Below are positions 13,600 through 26,435 of a stretch of DNA of 64,000 nucleotides, piece by piece. Origin of the DNA: Hyperoplus lanceolatus (Eukaryota; Chordata; Actinopteri; Uranoscopiformes; Ammodytidae); NCBI GenBank assembly GCA_026929865.2, contig CM049417.1, positions 20,260,001 through 20,324,000 of the forward strand, read 5' to 3'. The notes below the pieces were generated by a model. That model did not search any database and was not told where the DNA came from. It saw only the letters and a program-made list of their open reading frames with translations. Numbering within the stretch: the first letter of the stretch is position 1; every line of letters begins with the position of its first letter. The translations under genes and the position numbers were made by a program.

Positions 13600-16100
13600 G
13601 CAAATAGAATGAATGAGACGGAAAATGTTCTGACCGTTAGTTTATATATTTGTCTCATCCGTCATTGTAAGCCATAAATATAAAGAGCCCTAATCTCTTT
13701 TCCAGGTAGGAAACATTGTGTTCAGTTATCCCTACAGTGGAAGTGTCCTGTCATTTAAACACAGTACCGGACTCGGAAAAAGCATGTGTTTTGTCAGAGA
13801 GTGCTTGTGTTATATACACTTTGGGCTGTAGCCAAGCAAAAGACCTTGCAGATGAATCCATATACAGTATCCCGTCTATAAATTCTCAGCGATGTCTCCC
13901 ATTTTAAAAAACAATCAAGAAGTTTGTATCCTAGTCGATTATCTCTCCTGGTCCAATCACAGCAGTGATTTAGCGCCACTGTATTTTTTCTCCCCAATTG
14001 TCGTCGGGATGAGTTGAAGTGTGGCTTATCTCCCCCAAAATACAATATTAGACTGAGGCAAAAATAACTGAGATGTAACACAACATCTTATGAAAGCTAC
14101 TAATCTGTGTGAATGGCTAAGGAGGATTATGCTTGTCAGAAAGAAAAAAAAAATCTCAGGATGCTTTTTTTTTTTTTTTCTTTTGAGAAATAGCATTGGC
14201 TTCATGTAAGCAAGTGGAGGTTAGCTGATGAGAGATGATCAATGGTGACCTTTATTTGACCATCCCTATGCAAACTCTTTATTCCATGCTTAACAGAGCC
14301 TGATAAAAGGTCATTCATATAGCTCTCACGCACATAAACACTCCACCTTACAGCCACTTGGCACTTTATTCATTTCTGCTTAGTTCCACATAGTTAATCC
14401 TATATGAAATAAAGGAATATGGCTGAGGTGTTGTCATCCATACTGTGTGTACTAAACAGCATGTCATGGCTTGATGTCGTTTCTCTTCCATTTTTTTCCA
14501 GTACATTGCTAATGCCACCCACAGGCAGTGCCTTAGCAATGTGCTAATCTTAAACGCAGTCGTGTCTTGTCATCTGTGACTACTCACATTGACACAGACA
14601 TGTACGTGTAGGTTGGCGTGCGGAGATGTTCATTTGTGTACACTCGACATGAGTGAGCTCCCTCTGCAATGCACTTTTAATACTCTACACCCACGCTGCT
14701 GTTTACATTGTATGCTCACCTTCTCTCCCTATCTTCTGCTTTTGAATTTGCTTTCACTTGTGTCAAATATTGTCAGTATAAATATTTTTTGTGTGGATGT
14801 CTGTGTAGGTTGTTTGAATATGTATGCGTGCACCTTTCCGACTCACGCACAACCCGTGGCTATGAAAGGTTACTGAAGCGATAGCCGTTTGAATCTTGAA
14901 ACCGGAGATTTCAAATCTTTAGGGCAAAGTGAATGAGGACTTCTACATATAGTGTACTTTCCAAGTTGCCCTCAACCTTTTCACCCCATGACTGCTGTGA
15001 TAGAGCTGGTCAGCAGCCAGCAAAACAAACCTAGACAATTCTAATTAAAAAGAGATCAGAATGAATGCAGCAGAACCAACAATAGACATAGTTTTTTTTT
15101 AATTTATTCCATGCATTCTACTTAATGTATCTTAACCTGGTGCCTAAACTGTACCCACAATGCAACTGTGTATTGCTAGAAGCGGCTATTGCAGTGTTGA
15201 GCCACTTGCCCCCGGAAGAGATAAGGCGGTTACAGCGGTCTGATAAACTCAGTCCTTTCTCACTCCACACCCCGTTTTTTTCAAGTTACACTTGAGGCAA
15301 CCTATTAGAGTACACATTGCTTCTGTCTTGAGGCCCACAGGGCTGTATAAATAGTACACACCAAGACGATGTTTTGAGCTCCAATGTAAAGATTGGTCAC
15401 TCCATCATTTATTTATGTATATAATGTAATTGTATAAAGGGAAGTTGAAAGGATCAATAGTTTCAACCATGGATGTATGGTAACCACTATCACATTTTTA
15501 CAATAACACATTTCTTTCGTACCACCAATAGCGCTTTCCTGTCCTTACCAATTTATCACCAATTTAAAACAAGCCACGACGAAATGTAGCAATTGGTCAC
15601 TTGCACAGGACAATTGATTGTAGTTGTGGTGCTTGGCCTGGTGTGGAGTGGATTGTGTATCTGATACTATAGTAGATAGTGGTCACACCGCCCAATGGAT
15701 AGCTTTGACAATCTCCAGCTGTAAAAAAAAAAGAAAAAAAACATGAATAAAATGTATTTTGTGAAACAGCCCTTTGTACTGAAGCGGCTATAGCTAATGA
15801 AATCAGTGATAGTTTTGACTGAGCTCAGCAACACGCTCCCAACTCCTCCCATAGCAGAATCACAAGCAGCATTTAGAAGAGCATTAAGCGTGGCTGTTAC
15901 AGTGCCTTTGATAATCCACCGGCTTGGGATATCTCTTTTGAAGTAACTCCAAATAATTGGAAACATATAAAAGATACATTAGTCTATAGCTGGCTGCACA
16001 GCATGCGACTTAATACATATGCTTCCCTAACAAGCTTCTCTCTGTGAACTATGGGGCCGCTGCTGATTATTCCTTCTATTGTGAAAGAGCTGCTATAATC
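13600..16100. other. Intron without recognised gene
   Basis: No terminal repeats, coding motif or RNA gene recognised; homopolymer T runs occur near 14168 and 15095. Confidence 0.4.
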
Positions 16101-16110
16101 CACACAAGGC

Positions 16111-16200
16111 AGCAGGGATGCACCATTCCCAACACTTTTCATCTCCAATACCGAGTACCAATCCGATACAAGTGTATCAACACAACTAATAACTTTGTAC
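16111..16200. mobile_element. Possible hAT miniature element fragment
   Basis: GCAGGGATGCACCATTCCC followed by CCGAGTACCAATCCGATAC resembles the left end of a common fish hAT-type miniature family. No matching right end or target duplication was found. Confidence 0.3.
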
Positions 16201-16297
16201 AACTATTAACTTGTATGCTCCACTCTGAGAAATAGACTGGGATAAATTCCTTTGCACACAACAGCATCTGCGTTGACGTAAGCATTATTTCTTTTAT

Positions 16298-16600
16298 GGT
16301 AAATGGTAAATGGACTTGTATAGCGCTATATCTCCGTTTATCACAGACTCAAAGCGCTTTACATTGTTTTTGTACACATTCACCCAGTCACACACACATT
16401 CATACACCGATAGCAGCAGCTACCACGCAGGGTAGGCTTAGCACTAGGGTGCTAAGCTAACTAAGCTAACTATCGGGAGCAATTCGGGGTTCAGTGTCTT
16501 GCCCCGGGACACTTCGACATGTGGCGGGGAGACGGGGGTTCGAACCTCAGACCCTGCACTCCAGAGGCGAACTCCCTACCCATTTCGCCACTGCCGCCCC
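16298..16600 (-). mobile_element. tRNA-derived SINE, family 1, copy 1
   Basis: Read on the minus strand it begins GGGGCGGCAGTGGCGAAATG, has a Pol III B box of the type GGTTCGAACC, a middle segment with TAGCTTAGTTAGCTTAGCAC, and an L2-like tail (AAAGCGCTTTGAGTCTGTG). Two further copies lie at 23387-23689 and 56204-56489. The B box here is GGTTCGAACC, so it is less perfect than in copy 2. Confidence 0.88.
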
Positions 16601-16954
16601 AATTTTTATCCAGATATTTTGTAACACTGGAAACATTAATTAATATGAATGATCATGGATTTTATCAATTTCAACATGAAAGCATCTAAAAGCACGCACT
16701 AGACTTGTACTGTTTTGAAGTTGTTTTCACCGCGTGCTCCCATAGGGGAGGTCTTATATTCATTCATCTCTGAAGGGAGTGTTGTACTGGGATTTAATGT
16801 AATATAAACTGTGACTCCGCCGTCTGTAGTTAACATCTCAGTAGAAACACGCAAGAATTGCTAAAAGCCGTCAAAAAGCTGATCCCGTATGAATATAAGT
16901 GAATAAAATCAGTTCACTGGATTGGCCCCTTCTGTCACCGATACTCAATCTAAC

Positions 16955-17295
16955 AAGCCTGGCACCGCCCGCCTACCTACTTCCGCTCAATTTTCATTTC
17001 CCTTCAGTAATCAGTCTGGGTCTGCGGTATATTCTTTGTTTTTTTCTCCGGCCAGATTTTTGGCGGTCCAATCAACGAACAGAGGGAGTAGCTCAGAAGC
17101 CGGCGCATGACATACGATACGTCACAACCAAACATTATGCGATTGGTTGGCAGATCCAGAGTGGCACTGGGCAGATCCAATAGTTTTAAACTTCAACAGA
17201 CACCCGCCTTCAAGTGAGTTACGTTTGTCAATTGAGTGATTCCAGACCTTCTGCACAAATGAAATGAAGTACAATGGTCTGGTAGGACCAGGCTA
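16955..17295. mobile_element. 9-bp-duplication element (TAGCCTGG ends), copy 1
   Basis: The element runs from AAGCCTGG to CCAGGCTA and is flanked by perfect 9-bp duplications CAATCTAAC (16946-16954 and 17296-17304). Its interior matches 28236-28609 almost throughout. The 9-bp duplication is typical of Mutator-like elements; there is no transposase. Confidence 0.88.
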
Positions 17296-17304
17296 CAATC
17301 TAAC

Positions 17305-17438
17305 TACATTAACTTGTTAATATCTGGGCCATTACCCGGTACCAATATGGGATATGTGCTTGCATTCCTTCTCAACGGTTACCTTGTAATACCCTGCCTA
17401 ACATTTTCTGGTGGTTTTCATTGGATATTTAAAGGTTG

Positions 17439-17473
<35 letters not shown>

Positions 17474-19259
17474 CGTGGCAAGGAGACAGGCAGAATTAGA
17501 AAAGCTGGATGCTGCAGCGCGCTGCTGGCAGAGATAATGAATGAAGTGGAGCGCGGGTGGCGAAGACCATCACTAAAGCGTAATGGGTCCCAACAGAGGG
17601 ATCAGGATATTGACCCGTCCGTCACTTTCTCTCTCGCTTTCCTGCCTCCCTCTCTCTCTGTCTCACAAATACAAACTCTCACAAAGTGTGTACACAGCCT
17701 GACACACACACACACACACACACATACACACACTGCAGTGTTCACAATAATGACACAATGCCAACTTGCGCTTTCTTAGCAAGCACACACTCCTAAGTCC
17801 CTACAGCACCTTGTGGATCTTTTTTCCCGTTCTTGACACCTAGAAACTAGTACCAATATTGATTTCTTCTGAAGGTTTGGGCACTTTGGACATGTTTGCT
17901 CTTTTTAACGGAAAGCAGATTGGAGAGTTTGCCCCCCCCCCAGCAAGGGACTGTTCCGTCAAACATAGACGAACTGTTGAGTATAGAGAAGTCCCTTTAA
18001 ATGCAGAATGCCAGCTGAACTGTCTCCACTCTTATTTCCATTTACTTCAGGCAAACTTAAAAAAAGGTTTGGATAGAAAATCACTGAAAGGTACAGTTGG
18101 TGTGTTGGAGGGAGATTCAGCATTGACCCATAGACTGGTATATACTCCGAATGGCCTATCACCGCCCCGGTAAAGGGTTACTGTATGGCAGTGAAAACGC
18201 AAGCCAGATCTACTGTTCCCTGCTGAACGGTACCAAACTGAACCGAACTGTGCTGCTCTGTAGAAATGAGGCATTGTTATTATTACTCCAATTGTGGACG
18301 AATGTCTAAATGTTTGACATCAGCTGCACCATCCCTGTATTATGATATTGGTTGTTTACTTTAGGTTTTCCTTTCTTGTTTTCTGTCATTGATTTATTTA
18401 TCGCCCCATTCATTATTAATTCATTCATTCATCTTTTAGTCCTGTGTCAGTGGTCAATAATAGACCAATAGTGGTCTCGCATCAGAGGCAGCATGCGGGA
18501 TCAGCCTGGCGATTACAGTCATTCCAGTTTGTGCTTACATAGGGCTCTGCATCTCCCCTCGTCAGCTGGCAGCCTGTGTGCTCTAATCTGCTGGTTAGAA
18601 CAAACAGCAAGCCAGAGAACAGGAGGGGAAAAAAGCCTTTAGCCTGGTGGAAATAGCATAAAAGATGCTGATACAAATTTGCATTCTGTGGCAAAAATTG
18701 CAAAATGGAGATCTGTGTCCTCTCCAGGTTTGAGTTTTATTGTTTAATTTGCTTTGCCTTTGTTTTGTTATTTAGTGGAGAGTTGATAACACCTAGACAT
18801 GGTGTTTGATTGTGTTTCAAAGAAGAAGAATTTCCAACATGTTGTGTGTGTTTACTGCCAACAAAAGACAAAAGCCAGCAAGATGCCAATTACAGCATTC
18901 AGCCTGCAAACCACCTGCTGTCTCCTTCCTCCTATGGTGCATGTGTAAAAAGCACGTATCGCCCACCGTACGCATTTGAATGCATCGCTCAAAGTGGATA
19001 CATCTCCCTCTCCCCCTGCCAGTTCAAAAGGCTACGTCAGAGCCACGTGTCTGATGAAATCCAAATTACCCCCACTAATTGGTAATTGTGAGGTTGTCGT
19101 GGTGTGTGTGTGTGTGTGTGTGTGCTTCTCCCCTGCTATCGATCTCCCCTTCCTCGTCCACCATTGATTTGCACTTGATCCTTTTAATTGTAATTTTTTT
19201 ATTCCTCCACATTATTTTATTCCGCCTGCAAATGATGGAAATCTGATCGAGAAAATATT

Positions 19260-19314
<55 letters not shown>

Positions 19315-19483
19315 ATAAGGTAAAGTGCACAGCAGCCATAAAAGGGATTTTGAATCTGGGTCAAGATCGATGTAGAGGCTAGGATTAAGTTTTTACAATC
19401 CACATTAAATACACAGTATGACGTTTAATCCCTCAAGAGGAAGTTCTTACATACCATGATTGAAATTCTAGATTTGGTTCAAA
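17305..19483. other. Intron with short CA/GT arrays and one candidate conserved block
   Basis: GT and CA arrays occur at about 17444-17472, 17702-17732, 19101-19123 and 19261-19312. From about 18880 to 19102 the sequence is non-repetitive and ends in a homeodomain-type motif that recurs at 41444. No gene seen. Confidence 0.45.
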
Positions 19484-19487
19484 TTAA

Positions 19488-19819
19488 AGGTTCAGTCAGT
19501 GATTCTGTGGAAAGCTTGTTGTTAAAATAACTTTCTGTCAAAGTCAGTGAATATCTCCTCATCACGATCCGCTACCTGTCCGTATTGTGTGTGTGTGTGC
19601 GCGCTGAAAAAAAAATGCTCTTTAAATAAACAGCTTAGCCTGTGTACACAGGCATGTTGCAAGCTACCCCCTTTGTAAACATACCATTTGTTTTAGCATA
19701 ACAGTTTACAAAGCCTAGAATGTGCATTAACACTGGCAGTTTTTGACAGGTTGCGGATCGCGAGGAGATATTCACTAACTTTCAACAATCCTCCACCCAG
19801 AATCTCTGATGTCCACCGT
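19488..19819. mobile_element. TTAA miniature element (AGGTGGAGTCAG family), copy 1
   Basis: TTAA precedes AGGTTCAGTCAGTGATTC and follows the inverse end. The interior includes GTGAATATCTCCTCA and CTGTGTACACAGG, shared with copies at 24771, 33472 and 40717. The right end (TCCACCG) is mutated. Confidence 0.75.
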
Positions 19820-19823
19820 TTAA

Positions 19824-21029
19824 CCTGTATGACAGCACTATGGAATGATAATAAAACAACAACCCTATAGTCATGTTGTCCATGCACAAACCAAGCCAAC
19901 AGCCATGTCTATGTTAGTAAGAACTGTGTGTCCATTGGTGCATGTGTGTGCTTGTTTGTGTTCCTGTTTCAGCCCTCCTCTGTCCAACTCACTTCTTCTA
20001 ATATACCGTGACAGTTAATCTTAACTGTGTGGTTTTGCCCGCTGATTACAAAGCAACCCTTGGTTCTAAATGGAAATAAAGCAGTGATGCTAGTAAAGAG
20101 GTGTAGAGGTGTGGAGATGTGAGAAGGCCACCTCTATAATTGCTCCTTTCATTTCATATGCTTGACCCCTTATTTATTTGTCTGACATTTTACTGCCTGA
20201 CGAATGAACTCTTCATAGGCAGGGACAGGCCAGTTGCAGACAGCTGACGGGAGTGAGTGTATATCGAGGTGTATTGAGTGACTGAGTGAGTGGCAGAGGG
20301 GGATTGTGGGTAGTAGGGGAGGGGGAGGGTGGGGGGTGTCAAGCTCACGCGGCAGAGACTAGGCAGACCATATCTTATTAGTGGACATGGCTCGAGATGA
20401 GATGGGGTGCCGTTTTTTTGCTTGTCCCTCACCGGTTTCGATTGATTGGTCGTCAGCCGATCAATGTTAATTAAGGTGTAGAGAATCCTTTAATTGTGGC
20501 GTATGAATCATTGTGTCAGACCCCGCCTTGACCTTCACAAGACGCATGCTGTGAACGAGCCTTGCCGGGCGAATAAAAACCTTTAATATATGGCGAGATA
20601 ATGGTGGTCGGTAAATTAGTATAGATTTGACGGACAGCGATGGTGCAATGTTTACTATACACTGTAGCTTGCAGCGCTGCAGCTCGTGGAGATAACACTC
20701 ACTCACTCACTCACTCACTCACACACACACACAGAATGGACTTTTAATAAAGAGACTGACCCAACCTTCGTATTCAGCATGTCACTTTGCGGAGCAGATG
20801 CAGAGCCCCGACAGATCAATACTTGTCAAAATATTTAAGAGGTAATGTTGTGAGATAAGCGTTGCCATTATGTGTGGCGAGAGGCTCTCTCTCTCTGTGT
20901 GCATATGAAGTGGGGCCTTTGATTGATGACTGGCAAAAACCAGAACACCATCGGCACTGTAATTGATTGTGTGTTTTTTTTAATGAAGACCTACATTTTA
21001 TGTTGAAGCCGATTTCGCACTCAGTTGAA
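19824..21029. other. Intron with candidate conserved block
   Basis: No gene seen. The region 20440-20695 is non-repetitive, with TAATTAAGG and TTTAATTG homeodomain-type words, and ends in an (ACTC)n run at about 20697-20721. It could be regulatory, but this rests only on composition. Confidence 0.3.

Positions 21030-21103
<74 letters not shown>
21030..21103. repeat. (CA)n microsatellite
   Basis: An uninterrupted CA array of about 72 bp. Confidence 0.97.
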
Positions 21104-21106
<3 letters not shown>

Positions 21107-21934
21107 GCCATCCATCATGCAGTAATAACAATTAAACCCGTAGATGGTTTTAGACACCGTCTCCCTAACGTAAATGAAAGGGTCAATGTCATTGTGTCAC
21201 ACATCCCTTCTCCAATAAACCATTATTCCCAGTAGTCCCTTAGTACTTTCAATGCTCTTGTCTAAATCAAGCTGGTTCATGAGACTGTTTCCTTGTACCG
21301 TATGACGTCCATTGATAAGCCGTGTGACTTATTAGTCAACATGAATAAATGTATCTAAAGCAATATTACAGCCAAGTTTCCACAACAAATTATACAAAAT
21401 AAAAATCCTATGAAACACAGTACCTATGTTAAACATTTGTTTTCTAATGCATTAGGTATGCTATTGAATTCCAATTCTTCCATTTAAAATAGCAAAACAA
21501 ATATATCTCCTTTTTCGGCCTAATTTTTCAAAAGACTGATTGACTTAATGATGAGATCATCAGGTTTTTTTTCAAACTTAATTGACGGGGGAAAAACATC
21601 ATACATCTATTTGGAGAACTTAAGTAGCATTTCACATGTCAATTTAAGTGAACCCGCTGTGTACAAAATGGTTTAGTGTCCAAATATGGAGTTCCTATTT
21701 GTTTCCCTATGTATTTTTAATGGATGAGACTTGATGGATCATTTCCATAGCCAGTGGAGCTTTATAATCGGCGTAATCTCTGCTACAGAATTAAATACTT
21801 TCAACTTCATTAACCACACACTAAACATCACACTTAATGTGCTGCTGTCTATTGTGGCCAGTCAAGAACAAGCTTGACTTTTGTTGCCATACTGTTGATG
21901 TTTTTGCTTTAAAAAAGTCTGAAGACATTTCTGT

Positions 21935-22117
21935 TTCCATTTTAACCTGCAGTTTTATTGTATTTAAATGTTCTATTTCTATTCATTAGCTTTTAAATGT
22001 TTTATTTCTATTCATTTGCTTTTCTAATGTGTATTATGCATTTTAATCTTGCCCCTGTAAAGCTCTTTGAATGGCCTTGTGTCTGAATTGTGCTATAGAA
22101 ATAAGCTTGCCTTGCCT
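21935..22117 (+). mobile_element. L2-like retroelement tail next to the lectin exon
   Basis: The sequence ends AAAGCTCTTTGAATGGCC followed by an A-rich segment and CTTGCCTTGCCTT, a typical fish L2/SINE 3' tail. An inverted copy lies at about 59285-60065, itself split by the 9-bp-duplication element. The repeat stops about 32 bp before the splice acceptor of the 22150 exon. Confidence 0.7.
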
Positions 22118-22149
22118 TAAAAAATGACCTCTTTCTCTTATTTTTCCAG

Positions 22150-22259
22150 ATGTAATAACCGGACCCAGTGTGCTGTCGTGGCTGGCCCAGATGTGTTTCC
22201 TGACCCCTGCCCGGGAACCTACAAATATCTGGAAGTCCAATATGAATGTGTACCTTACA
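22150..22259 (+). CDS. adgrl3: adgrl3 exon: end of the lectin (SUEL) domain
   Basis: This internal exon encodes the last 36 whole residues of the rhamnose-binding-lectin (SUEL/RBL) domain of a latrophilin, an adhesion GPCR at neuronal synapses that binds teneurins and FLRTs. The translation starts [18 protein letters not shown] and ends [13 protein letters not shown], with three or four cysteines of the type that pair inside this domain. The acceptor is a T-rich tract ending TTTTTCCAG, and the donor is GTATGT at 22260. The exon is 110 bp: one base finishing an incoming codon, 36 codons, then one base (A) that begins the next codon, so it ends in phase 1. That base joins perfectly to the microexon at 47707 or directly to the exon at 50977. 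An L2-like repeat ends only about 32 bp upstream of the exon. Assignment to paralogue 3 rests mainly on the olfactomedin exon; a teleost duplicate cannot be told apart here. Confidence 0.95.
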
Positions 22260-23137
22260 GTATGTACTCCTTTATTCTCTCACACTGCAATGCACCGCAG
22301 GCTTTCCCCCCATTTCTCATTTCCTCTGAATGCCTCTGGAAACCCAGTCTAAAATAGTTTAAAAACATATATATATTATATACTGTATACACACAGTATA
22401 TATAATATACATGTGGGAGTCTTAATTTGCTTTAAAAAAAATTTAATTGAAAATTAATGTTCATGAATATTATACAACGTAATAATACAGCATGTTTACT
22501 GTCCAGACCTCTTGACAGGACTGTGTGGTTATGGCTGTTTTCAAATGGTCTCCATGGCAACAGTCATGTTTTGTTCGGGAAGAGAACTGTCGTGATTGGT
22601 TCAGAATACTTATTGTGTAATAAGAAAAAGGAGCATAGCCCATAGCCTCATCTAAACCGAATTTCTGTAAAGTGTATCAAACTAAAATGATAATATATTT
22701 TTATTTGTATTGATAAGTATGCCTAACTTTTTTCAGATACTTACTATCATGCAACTAACTCCCGAATTACATAATAAGAAGGATTGCATGGGCTTTAAGA
22801 GAACATGCACACACAAGTAATCATCCATGTGTATCCAAAAATATCTCGGCTGTGTCATTCCGGTTTTAGAACAGATTAAGAAGCAGCAGTGGATGCGAAG
22901 ACAAGTGATGATTCCCTGAGATCTGAGAAACATACCACCCTGCGTGAAGACAGCAAAATACTATTGACAGTGTTGTTTGCCTGTGAAAAAATGATATAAT
23001 GTATCAGTGTGGAGGAATGATTACCCATTGACGTGATACTGTTATTTATCAACCGTTAATGTCTTTGTTGTAGCTGACAGGAGAGTAACACTTTCTTCAT
23101 TTGCTTCTTCCTGCATGGCATCAATTTATGTCAACAG

Positions 23138-24639
23138 CAAGGGCGTAGGAACCGGGGGGGACGTGCCCCCTCCAATATTGGAGACAGGCGCATTTGTCCC
23201 CCCCAAAAATGATACCGCGAGGAGAAAAATATTTGATTTTGAAAATGCTTTTATTTTGAAAACGCAACACAGCTTCTTGTCACCGGCCTCCTAAATGTGT
23301 TTGTTTTGCCCCAAACCGAGCCTTTAAGGTAGCGCGCAGGGTTGGGAGTTTAGGCATTCAGGCGGGAGAGCCCATTGGAGTGCTTTGGGGCGGCAGTGGC
23401 GAAGTGGGTAGGAAGTTCGCCTCTGGTGTGCAGGGTCGGAGGTTCGATCCCCGTCTCCCCGCCACATGTCGAAGTGTCCCTGGGCAAGACACTGAACCCC
23501 GAATTGCTCCCGATAGTTAGCTTAGTTAGCTTAGCACCCTAGTGCTAAGCCTACCCTGCGTGGTAACTGCTGCTATCGGTGTATGAATGGGTGTGTGACT
23601 GGGTGAATGTGTACAAAAAACAATGTAAAGCGCTTTGAGTCTGTGATAAACGGAGATATAGCGCTATACAAGTCCATTTACCATTTACCAGTGCTTTAAC
23701 GCAGCGCTGCCTAGAAGGCTGTGTTGAGGGTACACAACACCATCGAGCCACCTGCTCTGAGGCTCAGACTGTTCGGGAAGTCTTTCCTTTGCAAAGGCAA
23801 TTAGAACGCTACTCGGTGACTTTTTTCACACGTTAACCTGTTCTTTCTGATAGTAAATGCTCTGCGCAAAAGCTCATTCACTTCCTACTTCATCCAAACC
23901 AACTTAAACAGCTGTCTGTGTATCGTATCGCTAATTTAAGCCTGTAAACAAACCTCGTGCTGAGTCCGCCTCTCTCATGCTGCTGCTGCTGGCACATCAG
24001 AGGTTCACTGCTTCTGAATGTTACCGTCCAGCATGCACTCTCTAAAAGCCTTCTGTTCTATGGGCTCGGGCTGCCTACTGTAAATATGGGTTTTCATGTC
24101 GATGCAAGGTGCGATTTTTAAAAAAAGAAAAGAAAAAAGGGTGACGTTTTTATTCATGAAACATTTGGAAACTAAACTCCCACACAGTAACATTCAAAGT
24201 ATGATTGCATATCATATATATATTTATTTGTATCTTGTTATTTTACTACTTTTGTCTGGAAAATTCCTTAATATCAGTGTTTCTGCACAAGTGGATTTTC
24301 AATTAATAGATATGGTGATATTTCATCAAGTTCTGAGGTGTCTTTGTGAAGGGATTCAACAGGTGTTATGCAAATTATTCTGTATATTTGATCTATTTAT
24401 TATTTTCAAAGCAAATTTGAAAATGTCATATTTTTGCTTTCCATGGAAGGTGGCAGATGGTTGTTATACTGATGTGGAAAGCTTCTGGTAGTAGTGCTAT
24501 CATGGTAACCCCCCCCCCCCCCTAGCTGTGCCAAAAAGCAGGCGCAGAGATCTTGCAAAGGCAAAAAATGTCCGCTCAGCGCGCTCAGTGCGCGCTCGCT
24601 TGTGTCCCCCCCAATGTTAAACTCGTTCCTACGCCCCTG
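23138..24639. mobile_element. hAT-like element, 8-bp duplication GTCAACAG
   Basis: Ends CAAGGGCGTAGGAACC and the inverse of CAGGGGCGTAGGAACG are flanked by perfect GTCAACAG duplications (23130-23137, 24640-24647). The 1502-bp interior holds no transposase. A SINE sits inside at 23387-23689, so the SINE arrived after this element or travelled with it. Confidence 0.92.
23387..23689 (+). mobile_element. tRNA-derived SINE, family 1, copy 2
   Basis: It begins GGGGCGGCAGTGGCGAAGTG (A-box region near 23397-23409), has a B box GGTTCGATCC at 23441-23450, and ends in the L2-like tail and CATTTACC. A perfect duplication AGTGCTTT flanks it (23379-23386, 23690-23697). Of the three copies this has the best Pol III boxes. 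Confidence 0.93.
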
Positions 24640-25644
24640 GTCAACAGTGTGCCAGCAAACACTCAATTGTTCTTTAGTAAAATCCTCTACAAGATATTGG
24701 TTGTGTAATGTAATGGTGATAAAGCAAGCAGATCCTAGGTATACAGTGCATTGTTGATGCAACATTTTAAAGGTGGAGTCAGCCATTTTGGGGAATTCTT
24801 GTGGTCAAATTCACTTTTTGTCAAAATCAGTGAATATCCCCTCGAGATCTGCTATCTGTCTGTGTGTGCACAAAGCCTATAGGCTCTGTAAACTGGTTTG
24901 TAAAAAATGCAACATGGCCATTTACAGACCCTAGGCTGTGTATTTACAACAGATTTTTTTTCAGTCGAGAAAGGTATATGGATCGTGAGGAGATATTCGC
25001 TGAATTGGATAAAAAGTGATTTTGACAACAAGCATTCTCCAGAATCGCTGTCTCCAGAGGTGGAAAGAGTACAAACATATTCTACTCAAGTAAAAGTATG
25101 ATTACTTGGATGAAATTTTACTTCAGTAAAAGTAAAAGTACTGGTCTAAAAATCTACTTAAGTAAAAGTGGAAAAGTAGCTGATTTAAAATGTACTTAAA
25201 GTACAAGTTACTAGTTACTTTTTAACAGCGGGAGGGGGCGGGGGTCTCTTCAGTGTAGGGCATTATATATATGGACAAGGGGATATAAATCTCAAACTAG
25301 TTTTGTTTAATTAATGCAACACTTTTACAAATTAAAGTGCACAAATTAAACAAATCATGTCACCACACATGTATGGATGTACACTGTGTCATTATACTGT
25401 AGATAAGCAAATATGGAGCAAATAGTCTGTTAATGTGGGAATGTAACCGGTCTACAGACCTAAACAGACTGCAGCTGCAGTTCTAATAATGTAATTGTGT
25501 ATAATTGATCTAAACCATGGACATTGCAAGGTTAGGCTGCTCGATTTTGACAAAAATCATAAGCATGATTATTTTGATTGACATTGTGTAATCACAATTA
25601 TTATAGACAAGTATTCATTGATTTAAGAACTGCAACATGCACTT

Positions 25645-25645
<1 letters not shown>

Positions 25646-25676
<31 letters not shown>

Positions 25677-25778
25677 TTATTCTTTCGGACAATTCCACAC
25701 AATACACAATTTTCTCTTGAAAATATTCATACATCATACTTTGTGTTGTCCGAAGGGAGACGGAAGAAGCCAACCATG
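25646..25778 (-). mobile_element. L2-like LINE 3' tail
   Basis: This minus-strand fragment ends in an (AATA)n tail (seen here as TTTA repeats) and contains TGTGTTGTCCGAAGGGAG. It matches the 3' end of the LINE at 56722-57689, including GGACAACACAAAGTATGATG. Only the tail was copied, as in 5'-truncated retrotransposition. Confidence 0.85.
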
Positions 25779-26435
25779 ACTTTGGATTTGAAACATATCC
25801 TAATTGAACTGAAAACAAGGAAAATGCAAATAAGTAAAACATATTTTTAATAATTAAATTAAATAAGTGTCCAAATCAAAATAAACCATTGCAAATGTTG
25901 TTGATAGGGCACGTCTTTTGCTAGCAGGAATGAGAGGGCATATTTTATTTGTATCTCATGGAGCTGGCTGGATAAGCAAGTTGCATTGTAGGCTACAGTG
26001 TTCTTAATTGAAGACTGTTGTGGTGACAAGAGTCAAGGAGCTTTAAACTTCCTGTGTTTTTTATTCCTTTATTGCTTGGTCATAGACCACTTGGATTCGA
26101 CTTAAAGTGAGTAAACTAATTGGTCGTGATGTTTTGAGGTGCAGCAGGTTCGCATATGCCGTTTTTTCTCTCTCTCACGGTTGCGCTGCGCATGTCATCT
26201 GACTCGCGTGTCCGCGCGTAACATATCTTGCACATTATTTCAGTCTATTAGTTTTACCTTTCTTCTCGACCAAAGGCTGACTTTCTGCCGTCTTCTGGAA
26301 GTTTTTCAAAGCTCCCGGCAACACGCACCGGCTCTCCATTCTACTCTGGACTGTTAAACTGAAAGCTAAACTATCAGGTGAGGGAGGGGCCGATCGCACG
26401 GCTGGATGAACGGTTCGCTGCATTTAAACAAGAGT

